Positions 1 to 7,799 of a stretch of 64,000 nt of DNA are shown piece after piece. Position 1 is the stretch's first letter. Each line of letters begins with the position of its first letter. Made by a program: the position numbers and the translations under genes. The notes beneath the pieces were generated by a model. That model did not search any database. It was not told the DNA's origin and saw nothing but the letters and a program-made list of their open reading frames with translations. This DNA comes from Psychrobacillus sp042944905 (GTDB taxonomy: Bacteria; Bacillota; Bacilli; Bacillales_A; Planococcaceae). Location of the stretch: assembly GCF_042944905.1 (NCBI RefSeq), contig NZ_CP168496.1, positions 2,046,001-2,110,000 on the forward strand. Direction: 5' to 3'.

Positions 1-2
1 TC

Positions 3-920
3 CTAGAATACCTAAAAGAGGAGGAAAACCTTCCGTTGATGGAAGTTTCTTTTGATAGAATCTCCAGGAAAACCGTGGAAGGCTATCTTGATTGGCTAGA
101 AGAAACTCGCAAATGCAGTATTCCGACCAGAAATCACAGGCTTTCTAGTATACGTTCCTTCTATAAATATGCCGGAAATAGGGACATGTCGATCATTGCC
201 TATACCATTGAATTTGAAATGATACCAATCAAAAAGACAGAGAAAACACAACAGGTGAAATTCTTTGAAGAAGATGCATTAAAGGCAATCCTAGCACAAC
301 CTGATACATCTGCTAGAAAAGGTATACGAGATTTATTTTTCATGATATTGATGTATGACACTGCCGGCAGAAATCAGGAAATACTTAATTTGAAAATCAG
401 TGACATTCGTGTATCTACAAAGGATTCCCATGCAGTATTATCAGGAAAAGGAAACAAAATAAGAATCGTACCACTCATGCAAAGAACCATTGATCACTTT
501 AATAATTACATTCGACTTTTTCATGATGGAAAGGTTACAGACGAATTTTTATTCTATGTTATACAAAAAGGGAAAAGACAGGCAATGTCAGCTGATAATG
601 TCGGGAAATTTATGAAACGATATGGGAAAACAGCGAGAGATCAATGTAATAAAGTACCCGAAGGTCTTCATCCACATATGTTTCGTCATTCCAGATCAAT
701 GCATCTTTACCGCGGCGGCATGCCACTGGCACTCTTGTCGGAATGGTTGGGTCATGCACAGTTGGAAACAACTAAGATTTATGCAAATGCGGATACACAG
801 ATGAAACGGGAAGCGATAGAAAAAGCAACAAGCAGTCTAAATCCATTGACACAGGAACAGAAAGTTACATCATGGCAGAATGATGAAGAATTAATTAAGC
901 GACTTTATGGATTATTATAG
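3..920 (+). CDS. Tyrosine recombinase/integrase, 5' end beyond the window
   Basis: Site-specific DNA strand exchange enzyme of the phage-integrase family. The reading frame is open from base 3 through a TTG at 36, so the true start lies upstream and the N-terminal SAM-like DNA-binding domain is incomplete. Counting from the TTG, the catalytic set is visible: R112 (AGRNQE), K138 (SGKGNK), H214-x-x-R217, H240 in LGH and the nucleophile Y249. The size and the palindrome just downstream would fit the last gene of a three-recombinase (RIT-type) element, but the other two genes cannot be seen. The gene looks intact from the catalytic domain to the stop. Confidence 0.85.
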   Translation, partial: LEYLKEEENLPLMEVSFDRISRKTVEGYLDWLEETRKCSIPTRNHRLSSIRSFYKYAGNRDMSIIAYTIEFEMIPIKKTEKTQQVKFFEEDALKAILAQPDTSARKGIRDLFFMILMYDTAGRNQEILNLKISDIRVSTKDSHAVLSGKGNKIRIVPLMQRTIDHFNNYIRLFHDGKVTDEFLFYVIQKGKRQAMSADNVGKFMKRYGKTARDQCNKVPEGLHPHMFRHSRSMHLYRGGMPLALLSEWLGHAQLETTKIYANADTQMKREAIEKATSSLNPLTQEQKVTSWQNDEELIKRLYGLL

Positions 921-921
921 A

Positions 922-1013
922 CATAATTATTCCGACTTTTTAAGCTATAAGCCATCAAAAACATAGAAAAAACCTGTGTTTTTGATGGCTTACTTATAAA
1001 AGTCGGAATTATG
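922..1013. repeat. 92-bp imperfect palindrome after the recombinase
   Basis: The arms are about 40 bp. The left arm starts CATAATTATTCCGACTTTT and contains AAGCCATCAAAAACA; the right arm is its reverse complement with a few indels. It begins right after the recombinase stop codon and ends a few bases before the group II intron. It may be the terminal inverted structure of the element that carries the recombinase. It could also terminate transcription, although there is no clean T-run after the full stem. Confidence 0.7.
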
Positions 1014-1018
1014 CAGAA

Positions 1019-1683
1019 GTCGGGATAAGTTCTGTTATCCCTACTTCCGGATAACAGAACCGTGCTTGCGCTATTTACGCACACGGCTCCTCCAAGTCAC
1101 CATTCACAAGATTTACCTAATCTCTTTCGATCAGATTTTGCTTATTCTGCTATCCTCAATAGTTTAGTTTACATTTATTAACTCTACCGCTGTGTGTAGT
1201 AAATGTGTCCCTAGTGAGGGTGATCACTTGGTAGCAGCCTTTCCTCCATCGGCATTACCCAACTTCATTGGTACTACGCTGCTATCCGACTCCCTACAAC
1301 GGCATTTGGCTTCCTTGCTTATTATCGCTTGTACACCATACTCTTCTATAAGAAGAAAAGACCGGTAGGGCCTCCCGAGTTGCCGTATCATATCAATGTC
1401 TGACGTGCCAAGGTCTCTGACTCCAGAGAGGTTTTATCCTTCTTGCCTTTAACGATGGATAAAATGTAGCTTTCTGCTGTGCTTAAGGCATCAGCCCTCT
1501 CGAATTACTAACATTATGGAGCTCAATCCCTTCAACCTATTGGCTTTCGGCCCGCCATCTAACTGTCTACGCTTAAAGGCTAATGTTACCAGTAGCCCTC
1601 CAAGACTCGCTACGAGTGAATGGCTAGTTCTTTCTCGACGGGAATCCCACCCGCTATATGATACGACCTAGGCTCGGCCGCAC
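1019..1683 (-). mobile_element. Group II intron without reverse transcriptase ORF
   Basis: Read on the minus strand, the element begins GTGCGGCCGAGCC, matching the GUGYG 5' end of group II introns. It carries the long conserved domain I core familiar from Bacillus introns (GGGATTCCCGTCGAG, GGTTGAAGGGATTGAGC, GGAGTCAGAGACC). Domain V is a 33-nt hairpin at 1057-1089, GAGCCGUG...CACGGUUC, followed by a domain VI stem (CUGUUAUCC/GGGAUAACAG) and an end near UAUCCCGAC. Domain IV is only about 150 nt and encodes no maturase, so splicing or mobility would need a protein supplied elsewhere. The boundaries are inferred from consensus ends. Confidence 0.8.
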
Positions 1684-1886
1684 AAGCACACCGTTAGTTG
1701 AAGTAAGAATTTTTAATATTAATACTGTTATATCTTGAGTTACTTAGAGTCACAGCCAGTTATAGCTATTAATAAGAGAATAGCATGAGAATAAAAACAA
1801 ACTTTTTCAATATGTCTTTCCTTGCTAGCATTTCTTTTCTACAAGTATGATACACCTCAATGGTGTAATAATAATTTGCTTGGTCT
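1684..1886. other. AT-rich spacer, nothing recognised
   Basis: Sequence between the intron 5' end and the anti-sigma gene stop. There is a short inverted repeat around ACACCTCAATGGTGT near 1850, but no T-run that would make a convincing terminator, and no gene is visible. Confidence 0.4.
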
Positions 1887-2921
1887 TTAAAACGGTAATT
1901 CATTGCCGTTCTTGTCTTGGACAATTAGCTCATATTTCTGATTCTCAATCTTTGTTTTTATTTCTTCACTATCTAGGAACTCAGTAATTTCTTTTCGGAT
2001 CTTGTTTACCGTCTCTTTAGTCTCTGGATCCGATGATTTCATGTTCGTTATGATGGTAATAGACACTTTTTCAAGCTTATAGGAATATCTAATGTCAGCT
2101 ACCTGATACTCTTTTTTTAGGAAAAACTCTTCTTCAATTGAACTCATGGCGGGGATCCACTTACTCTTACGTCCATCTTCCGAAACGTCCCGAGTTATAA
2201 TCTGTACCTGTTTCGGTGAATCATTTGCATTTAAAAGTTCAATCGCGGCCTTGTAGATTTCTACTTTCTTAGCTTCATCGGCTATTGGGATGTACACTTC
2301 GACTACAGGTCTACGTGCGTCAACATTCATAATCGGATAGCCTGCTCCCTGCAAGTCCTTCATCAACTTTTCGCCTAGTTCCTCCCTTTGTTTTCCTATC
2401 TCCTTTAGCACGGGAGATACCTCTTTCGTGTCAGAAACCATTAACTCGAAGTTGTCATACCCTCTTTTTTCCAAAATTTTCGTCAAAATAGTTAAAATTT
2501 TGTCCTCTTCTTGCTTGACGTATTCTTCCGTTCCCTTCAGCCGTATGTCAAAGCGTGCCTTCTGTCCCCACATGCCCATGCCAATTCCTGCTGTTTTATA
2601 CCCTTCTTTCTCCAACTCCTCCGCAATTACTTCATGTATCGGTTTATGGAATACTTGTCCTAGATACGGGATTTTTGATACTACTTCTGCCATAGTTGGA
2701 TTCAGAAATGCAGAACCCGTTAGGACGACAAAACTGATAACCGCTGCAACTACAAATTGGGATTTCCACCAACCTCTTTTTCTTCCTGTCGATTTTTCAA
2801 AATCTGGTCTTTTTTCCGACTCTTCCTTAATGTTTTTAGCAAATTCGTACATGGAAGATGGTGCCTGGATTTTTTCCATCTCTTCTTTGATTTCTTTCTT
2901 CAACGATTCATCGATTTTCAT
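1887..2921 (-). CDS. Membrane anti-sigma factor, DUF4030-like
   Basis: Probable regulator that holds the adjacent ECF sigma factor inactive at the membrane. The 344-aa protein has a charged cytoplasmic N-terminus (residues 1-50), one transmembrane helix (about 54-73) and a large external domain. That domain has two related alpha/beta segments resembling DUF4030 proteins, which commonly accompany ECF sigma genes in Bacillus. The start codon overlaps the sigma stop by four bases (ATGA), indicating translational coupling. The external domain presumably senses an envelope signal; the signal is unknown. Confidence 0.75.
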   Translation of the reverse strand: MKIDESLKKEIKEEMEKIQAPSSMYEFAKNIKEESEKRPDFEKSTGRKRGWWKSQFVVAAVISFVVLTGSAFLNPTMAEVVSKIPYLGQVFHKPIHEVIAEELEKEGYKTAGIGMGMWGQKARFDIRLKGTEEYVKQEEDKILTILTKILEKRGYDNFELMVSDTKEVSPVLKEIGKQREELGEKLMKDLQGAGYPIMNVDARRPVVEVYIPIADEAKKVEIYKAAIELLNANDSPKQVQIITRDVSEDGRKSKWIPAMSSIEEEFFLKKEYQVADIRYSYKLEKVSITIITNMKSSDPETKETVNKIRKEITEFLDSEEIKTKIENQKYELIVQDKNGNELPF

Positions 2922-3472
2922 TGTGAATTCACTCCTATAAACTGATTTTCGATCAACCTTTTTTTCAGAGCATTCCTTGCTCTGCGAAGATGGGATTTGA
3001 CCGTCGAATTTTTCAGTCCCAGCAAATCTGATATTTCTTGAATTACTTGCTCTTGGTAATAGTAGAGGATGAGGACGTTCTGGTAGTCACTGTTATCGAG
3101 GGATGATATGCCCTTTTTAATCTCGTTTTGGGTTTCCTCTTTTAGCACATTTTCCATCGTGCCGTGTTTGTCTGTCACCACATCGATTTCAAGCGGTGAT
3201 TCCTTCAGGCGGGTCTTCTTTCTCCATGCATCAATTGAGCGGTGGGTGACCAATTTATAGAACCAGGTGTTGAAATAAGTTATATCCTTTCCACTCATAA
3301 TGTTTCGATATACTTCAATTAATGCATTTTGGACAACCTCTTCTGCCAGTTCCTTCGACCTGAGGATACTGAAACTGGTCCTGTACCCCTTTTCAATCAA
3401 GGGGTTGACTAGTTGAGCAAATGCTTCGTCCTCGCCGTTCCGGATCCGTGTCATCAGTGTTTCCTGATCCAT
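2918..3472 (-). CDS. ECF-type RNA polymerase sigma factor
   Basis: A 184-aa sigma-70 family protein of the extracytoplasmic-function type. Region 2 (about residues 25-85) carries the EVVQNALIEVYRN and TWFYKLVTHRSIDAWRK motifs for core and -10 binding. Region 4 (about 120-170) has the helix-turn-helix IQEISDLLGLKNSTVKSHLRRAR. A strong ribosome site (AAGGGGG) lies 8 bases before the ATG. It is co-transcribed and translationally coupled with the membrane anti-sigma downstream. Such pairs usually activate their own promoter; I could not pick a convincing ECF promoter upstream. Confidence 0.9.
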   Translation of the reverse strand: MDQETLMTRIRNGEDEAFAQLVNPLIEKGYRTSFSILRSKELAEEVVQNALIEVYRNIMSGKDITYFNTWFYKLVTHRSIDAWRKKTRLKESPLEIDVVTDKHGTMENVLKEETQNEIKKGISSLDNSDYQNVLILYYYQEQVIQEISDLLGLKNSTVKSHLRRARNALKKRLIENQFIGVNSQ

Positions 3473-3827
3473 GAGGAAAACCCCCTTTTTTGTTTCTACC
3501 TTTTAGGCGACGGTGACGCTACTTAGGATGCACAATTTGAAAAAATATAATGGAAAAGGAGTTGAATAGACCTCCAACTTTAGTAAAATTTAATTAAAGG
3601 CAGTTTTTTTATTATACCTGTTTCCCCAAAAATTCAGATTCATTATTCATGAAGACTATTGTTGAAATAAATAAGTAAAAAAATAACCCCGTTCAATGAA
3701 CTCGGCTATCTCTTGTATTTATTTTAAAGCTCATCGAACTAAACTCCCCTGTTAGTAAAAACGCTCCTTATGTCTATTATTCTATTAAGTTGGCAATAAT
3801 CCTTATAATCTTACTATTTTAGGGGGA
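3473..3827. other. Intergenic region, no gene seen
   Basis: AT-rich 355-bp stretch between the sigma factor and the decayed recombinase. It should contain the sigma operon promoter on the minus strand. I see no RNA gene, repeat or credible short ORF with a ribosome site. Confidence 0.4.
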
Positions 3828-4685
3828 ATGGAATTGTTACTGTCAAAAGCATGATCCTCGTTTGAAGCTGATAAACGAATAGAGGGTTTTTCTTCGCAAA
3901 CGTTGATGGCCTACCAGTTACAGTCTTTGCTACTAATTGGTTATTTTAAGGATGTAGAGATGGAATTGCTGGATACAAATCAACTAAAGGAATATCTTGC
4001 TATATCCGGAAAGCATTTAAAACCAGCCAGTCTTGCACATCGTATCCGTTTTATGAAATCATTTTTTCGTTGGTCTCATGAAGAAGGATACCTGAGTAAG
4101 AATCCAACTTCCAAAATTAAAGAACCCAAAGTAGGTAAGCGGATACCCAAGTATTTAACCGAAAGGGAGATAGAACACCTTCGTGAATCCTTTCATTCCC
4201 CAATGGAAAAAGCGATTTTCGAATTCATGTTTTCTAGCGGTTGTCGAATTGGAGAAATAGTTGCGTTAGAAAAGAACCCTATTAATTGGTCCAATCAATC
4301 CGCGATCGTTAGAGGAAAAGGCGATAAGGAAAGGGAAGTTTATTTTAATTCACGTTGCGACATAAGGCTTAAACGCTATATGAAAAGCCGTAATGACAAT
4401 GATCCCGCCATCTTTGTAACAGCAAGACAGCCGCATAAAATGAGCGTTGCTCAAATGTGATACATCATCAAGTGAATCTCCAAGCGTGCTGAAATCAATA
4501 AAAAGATAACTTAGACACAGCTACGCAACTCATTTGTTGAATAATGGAGCTCCTATTGAAGTGACACAAAGTCTTATGGGACATGAGAAATTGAAACTAC
4601 AAGGATTTACGCTCATTTTAAGTGGAAGGTTAAGGAAAGAGTATTATCAGAAGTACTTTTAAATGGAAAGGGAAAAACGTCTTAA
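3828..4685 (+). pseudogene. Decayed XerC/D-type tyrosine recombinase
   Basis: Reading starts at ATG 3828 after AGGGGGA. An in-frame TGA falls after eight codons, then the frame runs 3852-4460. It encodes the core-binding domain (HRIRFMKSFFRWSHEEGYL) and the start of the catalytic domain, with the first catalytic Arg (SSGCRIGEIV) and Lys (RGKGDKERE). After the stop at 4458-4460 the catalytic C-terminus can still be read in other frames (LRNSF...NNGAPIEVTQSLMGHEK, then IYAHFKWKVKERV). There is thus at least one nonsense change and two or more frameshifts. It is unrelated in detail to the recombinase at the left edge. Confidence 0.8.
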
Positions 4686-4744
4686 TAGATGTTGTTCTAC
4701 TTGACTAAAGCACCCGTTCGTATTATAAGGTCAGCCAGATATTA

Positions 4745-4795
4745 TGAACTGCACCCCAATTGTTAGACACCATCTAACAATTGGGGTGCAGTTCA
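4745..4795. repeat. Perfect 23-bp inverted repeat, fused IS ends
   Basis: The arms at 4745-4767 and 4773-4795 are exact reverse complements separated by five bases (CACCA). Each arm begins TGAACTGCACCCCAATTGTT, which resembles the terminal inverted repeats of IS3/IS150-group elements found in Bacillales. No transposase lies between or beside the arms, and neither flank has a T-run expected of an intrinsic terminator. Confidence 0.65.
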
Positions 4796-4917
4796 AAAAA
4801 ATTATTCTTATGTTCAAAAGTTTGAGTACCATAACCAATAAATATATCTATTTAATTATTTATCATCTCTCTCAACAAATTAATCACCTTTCTTGGATTC
4901 AAGTTATAACACATATC

Positions 4918-6405
4918 TTACTCTACCTTTACTTGTCCCATCATTCCGTTTTCTTCATGTTCAAGGACGTGACAATGGAACATATAGATGCCTTTGTTAT
5001 TAAATTTAACAGCTAATTTTATTTTTTCTCCAGGTTGTACAGCAACAGTATCTTTCCATCCTTGTTCATTTTTTGGAGGTTCTACCCCATCGATTGAAAT
5101 AATTTTATACTGTGTCCCATGAATATGAAACGGATGAATCATTCCACCCATCATATCTGGTTTATTGTAAATTTCCCATATTTCTGTGACACCATGTTTT
5201 TGAGTGAGATCAATTCTATCCATATCGAATTTTTTACCATTGATCGTCACTCCATTCCCCATTCCTGCAAGTTCAAGTTTTTTAGATACAGGCAAATTTC
5301 TTTCTTCTTCACTTACAGTAAAGTCATTCAAGTTTTCTGATATATCGCTTGAATCGCTGAGTCGGTCGTTGATATTAAATAGCAATAGAATTGTTTCATC
5401 CTCATTAATTAATGCTACTTCACTTGTAAAATCATATCTTGAAAAATCAACGATGATTTCTGCACGCTCACCGGGAGTTAACATGATTTCATTTAATGTT
5501 ATAGGGTTATTCAAAAAACCACCATCCGTAGCTATTTGTACGAACGAGTCCCCTGTATTCAATTTGAAAGTGTAGTTGCGTGCGTTGGAACCATTTAAAA
5601 TACGTAGTCGTACCTTTTCCTTATTCACGGTAAGTTTCGGATTTAGTGTTCCATTTATTAATAATGTATCTCCAATTGTTCCGTCTTCGTTTTTTGCTTC
5701 TTGGTAGTTTAATTGTTTCATATCATCAAATTTTTTATCTTGAATAATCAATGGTATATCATTTATACCATAATCACTTGGTAAGCCTAGGTTTTTAGAG
5801 TTTTCATCCTCAATATAGATTAATCCTGCTAGCCCTTTATAAACTTGTTCAGATGTTTTCCCTTCAGGATGAGGATGAAACCATAATGTTGATGCTTCTT
5901 GGTTAACTTTAAACTCTACAATTTTTGAATCACCAGGCTTTAAAGTTTGATGAGGTCCCCCATCTCCTTCTCCAGGTAATTCTAATCCATGCCAATGAAA
6001 TGTTGTTTCTTCCGACAGCTCATTAGTAGTTCTAATCTTTACTGTTTCTCCTTGGTTCACTCGAATTACCGGGCCTAAAAATGAACCATTGTAACCAAAC
6101 GTCTCTGTTTGGTACCCATCAAAAACTTCAGTATTTCCTTTCTGTGCTGTTAAATAGTAAACAAGTCCTTCGTCATTCTCATGTTCTAGTACTGGTGGAA
6201 TCTTTAGATCGTTTTCTCCAGTGGAATCGTTTAATGCTAAAGGATTATTATGACTCATATGACCTATTTCCATATCATCTTCCATTCCATCATGTGTCAC
6301 ATTTGAGTGATCCATATTTCCACCTGTATCAGCGTTTTTCGCACTACAGCCTCCGATAATGACCATACTTATCAATAAAGAAATTGTCCATATTTTCAAT
6401 TTCAT
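4918..6405 (-). CDS. Multicopper oxidase lipoprotein (copper tolerance)
   Basis: A 495-aa laccase-family enzyme that oxidises substrates, probably Cu(I), with O2 at the outer face of the membrane. The N-terminus is a lipoprotein signal with lipobox IGGC (cleavage before about Cys20), followed by a His/Met-rich stretch. All copper ligand motifs are visible: HWHG near residue 137, HPHP near 178, HPFHIHG near 432, and HCHVLEHEENGMM near 477 for type 1 and trinuclear sites. The gene faces away from spoIIP, and its promoter region holds a cop-box-like TACA-N2-TGTA. The AAGGAGAA ribosome site supports the start. Its place in the copper island fits a CueO-like role. Confidence 0.9.
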   Translation of the reverse strand: MKLKIWTISLLISMVIIGGCSAKNADTGGNMDHSNVTHDGMEDDMEIGHMSHNNPLALNDSTGENDLKIPPVLEHENDEGLVYYLTAQKGNTEVFDGYQTETFGYNGSFLGPVIRVNQGETVKIRTTNELSEETTFHWHGLELPGEGDGGPHQTLKPGDSKIVEFKVNQEASTLWFHPHPEGKTSEQVYKGLAGLIYIEDENSKNLGLPSDYGINDIPLIIQDKKFDDMKQLNYQEAKNEDGTIGDTLLINGTLNPKLTVNKEKVRLRILNGSNARNYTFKLNTGDSFVQIATDGGFLNNPITLNEIMLTPGERAEIIVDFSRYDFTSEVALINEDETILLLFNINDRLSDSSDISENLNDFTVSEEERNLPVSKKLELAGMGNGVTINGKKFDMDRIDLTQKHGVTEIWEIYNKPDMMGGMIHPFHIHGTQYKIISIDGVEPPKNEQGWKDTVAVQPGEKIKLAVKFNNKGIYMFHCHVLEHEENGMMGQVKVE

Positions 6406-6432
6406 TGTTTCTTCTCCTTAAAATTTATTTAT

Positions 6433-6442
6433 TACAAATGTA
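6433..6442. promoter_or_regulatory. Cop-box-like palindrome upstream of the oxidase
   Basis: TACAAATGTA has the form TACA-N2-TGTA, the core of CopY-type operators. It lies 28 bases upstream of the multicopper oxidase start, inside the likely promoter. CopY repressors are not encoded in this window, and a 10-bp match can occur by chance in AT-rich DNA. Confidence 0.35.
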
Positions 6443-6663
6443 GTGTAACAATTAAATATGAAAAATTTATGGATCTAATATGCTTATACAAAATTGGAGG
6501 GACATATACAGAAAAACCTAGTCGTAGTATTACTAACACTTCAACTATTTTTCATTGCGCTCCTTTTAATTTTTCGACTATTAATTTTAAGTATTTTCCC
6601 TTCTTAAAGCAGTTCAGTTCTATTCCCTACCCACCCAACGTATTATTAATTGAGGTGTTTTAA

Positions 6664-7506
6664 ATGCAAAAACAAGTACGAATTATTGTCGGATTAATTT
6701 TACTATTATTTATATCACCAATGATTGTAGAGACTTTTAGTAAACCTCAAAAAGTAGGGATCCCCGAGAAAGCTGAAGAAAAACAAGCCGTCGCATATGC
6801 TGCGACTGAAAATCAAAACATTGATAGTATAGAACAAATTGAGCCGAAGAAAGCTTTGTTGCTCTTTACACACTCACACGAAGCATTTGTGCCAATTGTA
6901 AAAAATGAGGTTGGTCAAACAGCGGTATACCATTCAACCTCCAACATCACTGCATTTGAAGATATAATTAGAAATCAATTTAGCTTTAACTCTATTGAAA
7001 CTGAATTTCTAGCTGTCGACACAATGGATGAAATGAAGAGAACAAATCGTAAATTTTCTGAAGCTTATGATGTCGTACGTCCTTTTCTTGCAGCTCAAAT
7101 TAAAGAAAATAAGTATGATTTAATCATTGATTTACACAGGGACTCTGCAACCAGAGAGAAATCAACGCTTACTTACAATAATGAGACTTTTGGTAAAATC
7201 TATTTTGTAGTAGGGGAAGATCATCCAAATTATGTATTGAATAAATCCTATGCCCAGCACATTTCCTCCCATTTGAACGAATTGATTCCTGGAATATCAC
7301 GTGGAGTGATTGGGAAAAAAGGGGACAATGTGGATGGTATCTATAACCAAGATCTTGCTAAAAATATGGTTTTAATTGAACTTGGGGGAATTGATAATAC
7401 ACAAGAAGAAATTAATCGTACGATTTCTGTTCTTGCAAAAGCAATTTCAATCGTTTTACAAGATCAAACTTCCCAAAACATTGTTGCATCAGATAATGGA
7501 GCTTAA
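6664..7506 (+). CDS. spoIIP: SpoIIP-family cell-wall amidase
   Basis: A 280-aa homologue of stage II sporulation protein P, an N-acetylmuramoyl-L-alanine amidase/endopeptidase acting on septal peptidoglycan during engulfment. There is an N-terminal membrane anchor (residues 6-25) and a variable linker. The catalytic domain from about residue 66 contains the zinc-site motifs FTHSHEAF, DLHRDSATR and IELGGIDNTQEE. A ribosome site GAGGTG precedes the ATG. It lacks the usual gpr-spoIIP setting and stands between two copper-resistance operons, so it is probably a paralogue rather than the sole sporulation gene. A hairpin terminator follows. Confidence 0.85.
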   Translation: MQKQVRIIVGLILLLFISPMIVETFSKPQKVGIPEKAEEKQAVAYAATENQNIDSIEQIEPKKALLLFTHSHEAFVPIVKNEVGQTAVYHSTSNITAFEDIIRNQFSFNSIETEFLAVDTMDEMKRTNRKFSEAYDVVRPFLAAQIKENKYDLIIDLHRDSATREKSTLTYNNETFGKIYFVVGEDHPNYVLNKSYAQHISSHLNELIPGISRGVIGKKGDNVDGIYNQDLAKNMVLIELGGIDNTQEEINRTISVLAKAISIVLQDQTSQNIVASDNGA

Positions 7507-7550
7507 GTAAACTTGGCTTTTGTCAATTAGGAATCTAGATACAAGATTAC

Positions 7551-7589
7551 AAAAATGCACCTTGAGATTTTTTCTTCAAGGTGCATTTT
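7551..7589 (+). terminator. Intrinsic terminator after spoIIP
   Basis: Stem AAAATGCACCTTGA / TCAAGGTGCATTTT with a short loop, ending in T-rich sequence. It sits 45 bases after the spoIIP stop. Confidence 0.75.
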
Positions 7590-7799
7590 CTATTAAACAT
7601 TAGATTTTCTAAATAAAAGAGTTTTAATAGAACATGAAAACATCAATGGAGGTCAGATTATTGTGTCATATTTCATTTTTTTATATAAGATACCACATCA
7701 CATTATTGCATAGTATACGGCATAATTTTATATGTTAAATAGATACACATACTTCAGATAAATAAAAAGTATCCACCGAAATTTGCCCTCTTTCAGAAT

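Noticed and set aside
1020..1720. Unannotated structured RNA or degenerate gene
   Set aside because: Explained by the group II intron; no protein frame longer than chance.
2428..2940. Plus-strand 170-codon open frame
   Set aside because: Shadow of the anti-sigma gene, with no ribosome site and a composition set by the opposite strand.
4745..4795. Intrinsic terminator of the multicopper oxidase
   Set aside because: The stem is strong but neither strand has a T-run after it, and the sequence matches IS terminal repeats.
4744..5016. Plus-strand 90-codon open frame starting in the inverted repeat
   Set aside because: Begins inside the IS-like repeat and runs antisense over the multicopper oxidase end; no ribosome site.
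6469..6663. Plus-strand 64-codon open frame before spoIIP
   Set aside because: Lies in the divergent promoter region, has no ribosome site and an unlikely residue composition.
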